This document shows positions 24,625 through 33,907 of a DNA stretch of 64,000 nt, piece after piece. The notes beneath the pieces are model-generated. The model worked only from the letters and a program-made list of their open reading frames with translations, searched no databases and was not told the origin of the DNA. Origin of the DNA: Rotaria sp. Silwood1 (taxonomy: Eukaryota > Rotifera > Eurotatoria > Philodinida > Philodinidae); assembly GCA_905250075.1 (NCBI GenBank), contig CAJNOP010000029.1:1255264-1319263 (forward strand), in the 5' to 3' direction. A program made the position numbers and the translations under genes. How positions within the stretch are numbered: position 1 is the first letter of the stretch; the number at the start of each line of letters is the position of its first letter.

Positions 24625-25565
24625 CTGTAAAAATAAAAGCGCAAAATAATAACCCTTTGCTCTAAGTACAAATTTTCATAAACCCTTCAAGGGTTTATGA
24701 GACGAAGGGTTTATGAAAGCAAGAGTATATGAAAATAAAGAGGGTTTATTATTTTAGCTTTAAGAGTACCCCTTTCCTCGTCCAAAATTTTTGTTTTTTT
24801 TGTGACCATTGTATAGTTTCAAGTAGTGTCTATCTACTGACTATATTTGGGAAACCAACAATTGCCTTTAAAGATTAAAAAATTCGAGGAGAAATTAAAT
24901 TTACATAGTGAAAATAGTTAAAATTTTATATTTTTTTTTGTTTTTTTCTCAAAATCAAATTTTCAGTAGAAAAAGTACTGTTTCGCCCCCGTTTCTCCGG
25001 CATGGTAAGAGAGATCGAGCTGAAACTCTTTTTTTTTTACATATCTACTCACCATTTGGGGTGAGTACTTTTTTTCTTTTCAAGAATTATTGCTCTGGTG
25101 ATTTTTGGCAGCTTTCACAAAATTTGCTAGAGGAATAAAAACAAGCGTTTTTTAGGATAGGCTCAGTATTTTGACTTTTTTATTGAAACAACAAAAGACA
25201 AAAAGAAACTAAAAAAATGTGCACCCCAAACAGTGTCTACTACCTGTAAAAAAATTTTCAGCTCAATCGAACATACCGTCTTGGAGAAACGGGGGCGAAA
25301 ACTAGCGCCATTTTTCGACACTGTGACCCTATTATCTCATAGAAGACAGCATCAGGGAATTTTGAGTCTATGACAACTTTTGCTGTACTCATCAAGATCT
25401 ATCTGTCCTGAAAATTTCAAATTTTTCTAATGAGCCGTTCTCAAGAAACTCCGGAAAGGGGGGGGGGGGAAATATTCTTAAGGGTATATCATTCTACGGT
25501 TTCAGCAAAAGGGGTTTATTATTTTACCCTTAAGGATGCATTATTTTACAGCTTCAGCTAAAGTA
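24625..25565. mobile_element. Composite nested TIR element (~940 bp)
   Basis: Outer ends: CAAAATAATAACCCTTTGC on the left is mirrored by AAAATAATAAACCCCTTTTGC (reverse complement of the right end). The motif GGGTTTATTATTTTA recurs at about 24752 and 25506. The left end also has an 11-bp-arm palindrome, CATAAACCCTT C AAGGGTTTATG, near 24679, followed by further AAGGGTTTATGA copies. An inner TIR unit lies at 24980-25301. A run of ten or so G sits near 25460. Confidence 0.6.
24980..25301. mobile_element. Inner TIR unit with GC-rich ends
   Basis: TIRs start TTTCGCCCCCGTTTCTCC and continue through ATCGAGCTGAAA (left) or TTCGATTGAGCTGAAAA (right, reverse-complemented), then matching T-tracts and TTTGGGGTG. 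About 322 bp. It is nested in the 24625-25565 element. Confidence 0.75.
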
Positions 25566-26092
25566 GAGGTGGATATCAGACAAATTTATCGCGAACAGGA
25601 ATATATAGCGGATCTGCAGTTTTCACCTATGAAGTAAGAGGGGGCATCTGAACATCTTTCTTTGCGATTATATGCAACACGAAATAGTTTTCGATACCAA
25701 TTTGTTCACAAAGCATTTTAAAAATGCCTAAAAACCAACAGCTGTTGTTATGAAACTTTGATAATAGTTAAGAAAATCTGCTTGAAAATTAGCCCGGTTC
25801 CATACTATTTAGAAGTGCAAAAACAGGTTAATTTGCTCGATATTAAGATTTGAAACAATGATAATTCGAATTATCTCTTGTGGCGTAGATCTCCGGCCCC
25901 TTTATCGGAGACATCAGTCTGAACCTAAACTTGACCAGAATGACTGCCGATTTTTAAGAAGTTTTTTGAATGTTTTGTAAACACGATTGGTTTTAAAACA
26001 AAATCGTATTTGTTATAACGTCAGAAAATAAAGTTCCAATGCCTCTCTTTCGATTATTGAAAACTCCATGTCTCTAACTATTACTGTTCTCG

Positions 26093-26192
26093 NNNNNNNN
26101 NNNNNNNNNNNNNNNNNNNNNNNNNNNNNNNNNNNNNNNNNNNNNNNNNNNNNNNNNNNNNNNNNNNNNNNNNNNNNNNNNNNNNNNNNNNN
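26093..26192. other. Assembly gap of 100 N
   Basis: Exactly 100 N, the usual placeholder for a scaffold gap of unknown size. The sequence directly to its right (26193) is a second copy of sequence found at 47242, so the join deserves care. Confidence 0.99.
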
Positions 26193-26512
26193 TTACATCA
26201 TATCATAGAACTTTATCTAAAAACATAATGTTTGTTTTGTTCTTAGGGTTACTGAGAGAATCATCGATAGTGAAGACTATTGATCATCGACATGCACGTC
26301 ACCCAAGGTTTGAATCAGTTTAAGTTATTCGTAAAAAAAATAAAATAGAACAAATCTATTGAGTAATAATCGCATTGAGACAAGCACTGAATATTCGTTT
26401 GACAAAAATGAATGAAGGTAGATAAATGATAGTTATAATAGGTGTCATTAGAAACATAAACAACAATTTGTATAGTTTGATAATCTCATCAACATAAAAC
26501 TGAAGAGATACA
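26193..26512. repeat. Segmental duplicate, copy A
   Basis: 26193-26247 is nearly identical to 47242-47295 (starts TTACATCATATCATAGAACT). 26416-26470 matches 47295-47338 and 26464-26512 matches 49794-49850 (TCTCATCAACATAAAACTGA). Copy B at 47242 lies just 3' of the methyltransferase-like exon and is split by a 2.46-kb insertion. Copy A has an extra 170 bp at 26247-26415 relative to B. Confidence 0.85.
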
Positions 26513-26586
26513 GGTACTCGAAAAATTACTCGCACACTTAAGGTCATTCTCAATCTTCTGCAAAACTGGTTTTGGTCCAGGCACAT

Positions 26587-27095
26587 ATAGTGGAGAGACT
26601 GGTAAAACTTTCAGCCCTATAATATGCTGTTTGAGAGAGATATTCACTAAACAAGGGTTAACAATCGTTCATTTAGTAAACCAAAATTCTCTATAAAACT
26701 TTATTCTATATATTCAATTTTTTTGTTTGTTTGAAAAATCATGTTAGGATGCAAGGCATGACAGAACTCTTTTCTGCAAATTTTTACTTTTTAAGCGAAG
26801 AAAATGGATGACTAGTTCAATAACCTAAAACACTTCCATTTTTCAGCGTGTTCTAACTATTGAACTTGTTAACCATTTTCTTCGCTGAGAAAAGGCAATT
26901 TAGAAAAAAAAAGTTTTGTCATATCCAGCAGCCTGACATGCGCTCTTTCTAACAAACAAAAAATAGATATATAGAATGAAGGTTCACAGAGAACTTTAGC
27001 TTTCTAAATGAACTATTGTTGACTCTTGTTCAGTGAATATCTCCCTCAAACACCATATCATAGGACGGAAAGTTTTACTATAGCCTCCTCACTAC
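26587..27095. mobile_element. Foldback element with ~230-bp arms
   Basis: The left half (TAGTGGAGAGACTGGTAAAA..., 26587) and the reverse complement of the right half (TAGTGAGGAGGCTATAGTAA..., ending 27095) match over about 230 bp, including GAGATATTCACT(A/G)AACAAG, AACAAT(C/A)GTTCATTTAG and GCGAAGAAAATGG. Only about 40 bp of unpaired centre remain. No ORF is present. The arms differ enough to indicate an old element. Confidence 0.85.
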
Positions 27096-29160
27096 AGTCT
27101 CAACGAGACATCGGCGTGACCAATAATTTTTGGCTAGAACAATTTAAAGACTAATAAGCTTAGATGGGAAAAAATACTCAGATAAACATGATCGTGAACA
27201 TTCGTCCCGCTTTTTTGGTCGAAACAACTTCATAATCTCATCTAAATTTCAATTGAGAACACTGGCAAACTCTATAAATTCTTAAACTCAACTGTATTCC
27301 AATTAAGTTATAACCATTAACTTACGAACAATATATCAGGCCAGTTTTTTGTTTTGATCTTTTCTGAATTTTTAATTTTTAAATCGTTTAAAAGTTCTGT
27401 TTAATTTTGCCTAAGTCTCAACTTTGCCTGAAATATATATATATATTTCTGCTATTTTAAGTGTATATTGTGTTAGTTATACTTCTTTGTTTTGAATTAG
27501 TACAATTGAAAAAAGTTCTTGATCTATGTTCAAACGATAAACGTGAAATATTTAATTCTGATTTAAATTATATAATAGCCATTTTATGGCTACATTCAAA
27601 ATTTATCGTGACTCGCCATGACCAAGTTCTAGTCATGGTCACGATTTTTTTTTTCAAAAATTGGACACAGTGCACGGTCACGTCGATGTCTAGTCCCAAC
27701 ATATCCTGAAAATTGCATGCGATTTTCATGTACCTGGATCAAAATCGGTTATGGGAATGAGTAAGAGTAGCCTCAAGTGTCCAAATATTGTTTGGATTAC
27801 TAGTATCTCGACGACTAAGTGATTGACGTAGTTGAAAGAAGAAAAACAAGTTTCATGGGCATTTAGCTCTGGACCGGGATAGTAATCGATTTAAAGGAAG
27901 TCTTACTCAGACGAATCCTTCGGTTGTCGATCAAGCCATAATTGGTAGGTTTATCTTTGCTATTTACATAATAAACAGATGTTTAACTAACCAAGCTGAC
28001 TCGACTGAATTGAAAGAACACCTTAAAATATTGAATGATGCATTTCACAACAGTGAAAATGAAAACAAGTAGAACAGCTAAAGTATTTGTTGAATCATTT
28101 CGTATTTGTCGTAGTTATTTACAACTTGGTCAGAGTATGAAGCAGATTCTAAACAAAATGCATTATACACAACATCAGACAATAGTAAATGTTATTCGTC
28201 GTGTCGATCCTATTCTTCGTTTTTTTTTTAAATCAAATTAGAATTGGAACTTGTTGCTAAAGTGTCCTTATTGGTTGCTACTCAATGTATGCGGAAGTTT
28301 CTCAATAACATTATTTTTAATAAAATCTATGATGAATTACCTGATGACAATATAGGTAGCAATAGTATTTGAAAAAAAGCAATAAACATCTCAGAAAAAA
28401 ATTAAGTCACTATATTAAACGGACGCATCTGTTCTCTTCGCTATTTAATTTGAGGTAAACGAATAATTTGTCTTTACGTTTTCGTACATTAAACTAAACA
28501 ACTACTCTCAAAGTTTTGCTTAAGAATTAATCAAATGCTAAAATTAACGTAATTCAAACATTTTTCACTTTCTCAAATTTCAAGTGTTTTACTAAGAAAA
28601 TTGAAGCGTAAAGTTGAAAAAAGTCATTCTTCAAATTTCATAATATTGGCGTGCTACTCATTAGAAGACCCTCAAGTGAACGCGATGAATGTTACTCCAT
28701 TCTTGCACTTTTTTGTAATCAAATCTATTTTTACTTAACCTAATCGAACCAAGTCTTACTGGATTTTGATATTGAAACTGATATGGCATATATATTAACT
28801 GTATTGTTGGCAATTTTTTATTTATGTGATATTAAATTTTCACAATACAATGAATCAATAATAGGTATATTAGATTATTTTGTACTTCATGGAAGCGATA
28901 ACAACAACAAAATTAAAAATTCTTTTGTCAGCAAAAAATAACTACACGAGCTCAGAATGTAATTGTTGAATATGACGAACAAATACTTATTTAAGATTTG
29001 TATTGTATAATTTTTTTCAAAGATGGATCATATAAATAAATAAATAATTATTGAAAAAAACTATTATGATAATAGCTATTAAAAAAATCTAGAAACTCAA
29101 ATGACTTCAAATGAATTGATCTAGTTTCGAAAAAATTGTTATGTAAAAAATGTAAGCAAA
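27096..29160 (+). other. Possible decayed coding fragments, unrecognised
   Basis: Three open stretches look more protein-like than random. They are 27460-about 27600, after an acceptor-like TTTTAAG (KVLDLCSNDKREIFNSDLNY); 28035-28240 (TAKVFVESFRICRSYLQLGQ), with a following stretch VAKVSLLVATQCMRKFLNNI; and about 28770-28940 (ILTVLLAIFYLCDIKFSQYN). They are on one strand and in order, but I could not build a clean GT-AG model through the stops. I do not recognise a family. They could be a pseudogene or chance. A hairpin with CGTGAC...GTCACG arms lies at 27608-27645. Confidence 0.2.
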
Positions 29161-30280
29161 GTTAGCAGCTGATTCGAGTTTTTCGAAAAACGCTTCGCTA
29201 CATTGAGTGAGCCACACTAGACGTGCAATGAGCCAGATGCAGCTCGACGATCTCTATCGATTGGTACATGTTTCACTTTGATACGAATAAAATTTTAGTC
29301 AGTAGGGCCCTTATTCACAACATCATTACCAACGATAATTATAAAGAAACATATCATTCGAGATGGTTTGGGACACAGCAACGGTTCCGCTTTGATCGAT
29401 CAGCAGTTCAAATTGTCCAGCGAATTGAGGAATAAAAAAAAACAAAATGAGAATGTATCGCGATTTTATGAGTACTCTCGTCTTTCAACATATATAATAA
29501 CTATATTCAAACATACATCATTCGATAGAGCTTCGAACATTGTATCGTTTTAACTGTGTTTGGTTAGCAGGTCAAGCGCTGGAATGGATTGTCGAAGACA
29601 ACATGAAGCGAGTCTCTTTTGAAAGTTTTTCGGAAACCTTAATGGCCGAAATTTTATTCTTTTTGAATGAAATGTATACTGATGGACAGAGCTCGCCAAG
29701 CTGCATCGAATAAGATGAGTTCCAAAAGTGGCTCAGTTCGTGGAGCGAATCGTCACAGGAAATGCAGGTCCAAAGTCCTCCTACAGATCTTTCAGCGGTC
29801 CGAATCCCCAAATTTTATTCTTCTGAAGGCGAAACATATACCAATCGATCGAGCTCATTGAGCTGCATCGAGTCAGATAGATTTCAAAAGTGGCTCAGTT
29901 CGTGGACCGTATCGTCAGAGGAAATCTGGGCCCGAAGCCTTGCTACAGATCTTCCAACGGTCCTAACCCTCAAAATTTTATTTATCTGAAGGTGAAACAT
30001 ATACCGATCGATTGAGCTCGTCAAGCTGCATCGAATGAGATAAGTTCCAAAAGTGCCTCGGTTCGTGGAGCGAATCGCCAGAGAAAAAACGTTTTTTCCA
30101 TTTCTTCCTGTGAGAAAAAGTCAATGTCTTTGTTTTCATTTCGGCTATCAAGCTTTCAAAAAAAAATCTGAATATATCATTGAATAGAACTTGTCGAGCT
30201 GCATCTGGTTCATTGTACCTCTAGTGTGGTTCACTCAATGTAGCGAATTATTTTTCGAAAAACTCGAATCGGCTGCTAAT
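29161..30280. mobile_element. 1.1-kb TIR element with internal tandem repeats
   Basis: TIRs of about 110 bp: left GTTAGCAGCTGATTCGAGTT, and the right end reverse-complemented ATTAGCAGCCGATTCGAGTT. Both continue TTTCGAAAAA, CGCTACATTGAGTGA(G/A)CCAC, ACTAGA and CCAGATGCAGCTCGA. The interior is a tandem array of about 163 bp (29648-30095) whose units resemble the inner edge of the TIR (GAGCTC...AAGCTGCATCGAAT). No transposase ORF is present. Confidence 0.85.
29648..30095. repeat. ~163-bp tandem repeat, about 2.7 copies
   Basis: GAGCTC anchors at 29689, 29851 and 30014 give periods of 162 and 163 bp. Each unit holds AGCTGCATCGA, CCAAAAGTGGCTCAGTTCGT, GGAGCGAATCG(T/C)CA and AATTTTATT near its end. 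The copies are diverged but align throughout. Confidence 0.85.
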
Positions 30281-31401
30281 TTCCCTGACATGTGTAAAAA
30301 AAACGGTTTGCGATATGAATATAATTGTGAAAAATAATAACATGCAGATTCGAACGCGACCAATAATGTGTCGGATGTGTTGTGAAGAAATGTGTTGCAA
30401 GGAGCATTTCGTGTTTTACTTGAATGTGTTGTGCATTGTGTCCTGTTTTGCGGCATGCGCAACACATTTCATCTTAGTGTGAGCTGCTGAATTTTTTACT
30501 GAAAGATGCATTCAATACAACGAAAGAAAGCATAAATCAAAATGTTTACCTTTCGGAGAGTAATTTTTATTGTCCTTCGAGTTGTCCAAATATTGGCATA
30601 AGAAAAAAAATATGCTTTTTACACCACTCTGTGTTATTATTATAAAATTTTTGATTTTGTCTTGGTTTCAAAACAAAAAATGAAAACTGTTCGAGCCACA
30701 AAAAATTATTTAAGTAAGAGAAACAGCTTTTAATACTTAGTGGCGAGAAGTTTCATCTGTGCCGAAAAATTCGATTCAAAGATAGAATTATTTCGGTATG
30801 ATATATCAGCGATTTCCATACCTTTTATCAATTTCGACTTAGTTATTTCACAGCACTCTATCTGAGTCTCTCACCGATCTTCACCACACTCATTAGAAGT
30901 GCGGTAAAATCGATCGAAAATTCCTTACCTTTCTATTTTCCACTGATTGCGATATGCTTTCAATGCGCACAGTAAAGATCGAAGAGAGCTTTGAATAAAG
31001 CGGCGTAAATCGATGAAGTCAGAGTGGAGAACGAGGAATAAATCGGTGATTTATAATATTGAAATGATGTTTCTTTGAATCGCAATTTCTAAAATGTATG
31101 TGCTCTTAAGCAGCCGCATTTGTCTTGGGCAATGAAACGTGCATGCCTTGCCTACAATTACACATATGTCTTATGCCATCAGTTTTCTACGACGAAGTAG
31201 GCAAGAAAGAGTTAACACAAAATACGTAAGTGGTTTATCGGTAGGTATGAAGCAGACACGTAACCAGGATTTTTTAAGTCGAGCCGGATATAATTGCTAT
31301 GGAAGCAAGAGATAAGAATCAGAAGTTTTCTACTTCATCGTACTTCAGTATACTCCAAGGTGATGTTAAAGCTATCTTCTAGAACTTTGAACTAATTGAA
31401 G
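30281..31401. other. Intergenic, no recognised gene
   Basis: No exon recognised. The interval 30350-30470 is rich in GTGTTG words. Nothing else is supported. Confidence 0.3.
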
Positions 31402-31600
31402 GTCAGTATTAACGTGTGTCACGAGCATATTAGTTTGAATTCATTTTATATAAGTCTGTCTGGCAATAAAGCCCAAATACATTATTGAAATTGCCTGGTG
31501 CTAAGATCTCGAAGTACAATGAAGTATTTGGGCTTTATTGACAGATAGATTTGTATGAAATCAACTCAAAGTAATATGATCGTGACGCACGTTGACAGTA
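31402..31600. repeat. Foldback repeat
   Basis: The arm AACGTGTGTCACGAGCATAT...GGCAATAAAGCCCAAATAC is mirrored by GTATTTGGGCTTTATTGACA...ATATGATCGTGACGCACGTT. Arm length is about 75 bp. Weaker pairing continues outward to about 31340 and 31655, so the element may be about 315 bp. Confidence 0.75.
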
Positions 31601-32387
31601 TGCTTGAAATAGCTTAGATATTTTAGAGGATACCCTTGACATGCCCTTGAAATACAGTGAACTATGATGATGTATGGAACTTTCGGTTTTTCCCACTTGA
31701 GCAAAAGTCACCATAACGTAAACACCTTTGATAACGCAAAGTTTTCTGATTGGAACCGATCCAGGAGATTTTTTGATCGCAAGCCTGAGCCTTGGACTCT
31801 ATCGGCTTACTCCTTCGATACAATCCACCATAAAGAATTTTTGAAAACCGAAATTTCTTCCTCAATTGAAGCTAGCCTATCTGAGTCTTTCTTCGTACAT
31901 GTCGATATGTAGAAGACAAAACAGGCTCGGAACGTTAGGATAGAGAAATTAAGAGAAAATTTTAAACAGGAATAGACATTCTTATGCTATCGGTGATCAA
32001 AGAATGATGAGTCTTCTAACAAACAGACGGGCTTATGCACTACTATTCCCAGTATTTGTGTTTATGACTGATGATGAGGGTTTTCGTTTTTCTAGGTTAT
32101 TGTGATTCTTGACAACAGAATAACAAGAATCAGTGAATATGTTTGTTTATCAAAATATCACTTTTGAGCCACGTTAGACTTTGTGCAATGATAAGGTTGC
32201 TGCGAAATTCGAGGATAAGGATAAATTAGAGGGTAACAGTGGAATATTCTCTTCACTCATTCGCACCCGCCTTACGCTTTCAACCACACACACTAAAGTA
32301 AAATGTGTCGTAATTTGCGACACAATATAAGACAAATTCTGAAGACATGGTTCGAATCTAATATGCAGCACATTTTTCATCTTTTTT

Positions 32388-33310
32388 GTGTACTCAAAAA
32401 GTGAGTACACTACTAAAATCGGTCAGTGTGTCCGGCCGTCCGTCCGTTTATTCGATAACTTTTGAAAGGAGAGTCAGATCGCGATGAAATTGTCTACACA
32501 GATCAGTCTTGACAATATCTCGGTCGAATTCGAAGATGAGAAGGATCCGTCAAGAAATGACTGAGTTATCGAAAAAATTGTGATTTTTGACGATACCATC
32601 CCTGAGGGGAAGTACGGGGATTTTTCGAAAAAAAAGTTTTTGCTCATAATTATTCACAAAATATATAAATCGACTCAGTTTTTAACGCTGATTCTGAATC
32701 TGATATTAGTTTTGAACCGAATCATAGTTTTGTGTACTCAAAAAGTGAGTAAACCCCCTCCCCGCAATAGAAGGCCCCCCCCATATTACAAGGGCCCCCC
32801 TTATTAGAAGGCCCCCCAAAAAGTTCTGAATGATTGCCTTAATAGAAGGCCCGGGCCTTGTATTAAGGCTATGATTCTACTTCGCCTTTTATGGCAATTA
32901 CTTTGAAGTTCTAGTGAGTGATTTCTTGTGTGATTATATGTATCGTGCACTAATATGTCGCTTATTATACATATATCAATTTTGCAATGCTGCCAGATAT
33001 GCTAAAAATTCTACTGCAACCTATTGGAAGATTAGACGTCTTTTTGACAATGTATGTCATAGATTCCTAATAGAAGGCCCCCTAAAAATTTTATGTGCTC
33101 CGCCATTATAGAAGGCCCCGGGGCCTTTTAATGCGGGGGGGGGGGGGGGGTTTACACTATAGAATAGTCAGTGTGTCCGTCCGTCCGGTTGGCTGTTTAC
33201 ATGATAACTTTTGACAGCAGAGTCAGATTGCGATGAAACTTTCTACACAGCTTAGTATTGACAATATCGCCGTCGAGTTCGAAGATGAGAAGGATCGGCC
33301 GAGTCGTTCC
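32388..33310 (+). repeat. Tandem duplication of a ~344-bp unit, second copy interrupted
   Basis: Unit 1 starts at 32388 with GTGTACTCAAAAAGTGAGTA and unit 2 starts at 32732 with the same 20 bases. Both carry CAGTGTGTCCG with a GTCCGTCCG run, then ATAACTTTTGA, GAGTCAGAT, GCGATGAAA, TCTACACAG and GAAGATGAGAAGGATC (32422-32545 and 33167-33300). Unit 2 is split by the 401-bp TIR element at 32752-33152. GTGTACTCA and TGAGTACAC form a hairpin at 32388-32410. Confidence 0.8.
32752..33152. mobile_element. GC-rich TIR element inserted at TA (401 bp)
   Basis: Termini AACCCCC...CCCGCAATAGAAGGCCCC on the left; reverse-complemented right end AACCCCCC...CCCGCATTAAAAGGCCCC. It is flanked by TA on both sides (32750-32751, 33153-33154). 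Unit 1 of the surrounding tandem repeat (GTGAGTACACTA at 32401) is the matching empty site, so the borders and a TA duplication are directly visible. The interior repeats TAGAAGGCCCC several times. A long G run ends at 33150. Confidence 0.85.
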
Positions 33311-33724
33311 TGAGCTATTTCAAAAATAGACATTTTTCTCTATAGCTTTCTGTGGAAAAATCGACCCATCGCCGCTTTCATAAAAGACTTTTCCTATCAT
33401 AGTCAAATAAAATCCCAATTATTATATACCATTCGATAGAGAATTTCAAGAGCTACAAAATCATATATAAAGCATAGAGAAACAAGAAGGTTGACTCACC
33501 TATGACAAGGATAATTAAAGAGAACTAGGTTATATTTTGGTCCACGATTTAATTGATCCACAAATCGAGCTCTAGCTTCCGATCACACTGATGATACTTC
33601 GAGGTTTTCAGAGATGGAGAACTCGAATGTGTACTGCACTTCCATCGAAATATTATTGGTTGTGTAGTGACCAATAGAAATAAAGTTATAGGAAAAATGA
33701 CTTTCTTAGGTTAAATCAAGGGAA

Positions 33725-33898
33725 GGGTAATAATAATCAGCCGAATTTTTGACCTACGGCCTACGTAGGCCTATGAAAATAATTGGTTATTTTTTTTTCG
33801 TTCTGCAGATGATTCATACGAACAGAAAAACAAACGAATAATATTTTTTTAGGCTCGCGTAGGCCGTAGGCCAAAAATTCGGTCGATTATTATTACCC
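33725..33898. mobile_element. 174-bp MITE with 9-bp target-site duplication
   Basis: A perfect 14-bp TIR, GGGTAATAATAATC, at both ends, continuing as an imperfect repeat CCGAATTTTTG(A/G)CCTACGGCCTACG. The element is flanked by an exact 9-bp direct repeat, TCAAGGGAA (33716-33724 and 33899-33907). A 9-bp duplication fits Mutator-like elements best among the common superfamilies, but no transposase is present to prove it. Arms are about 48 bp. Confidence 0.92.
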
Positions 33899-33907
33899 TC
33901 AAGGGAA

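Noticed and set aside
29648..30095. CRISPR-like array
   Set aside because: The 163-bp units are contiguous diverged tandem repeats with no unique spacers, in a eukaryotic mobile element.
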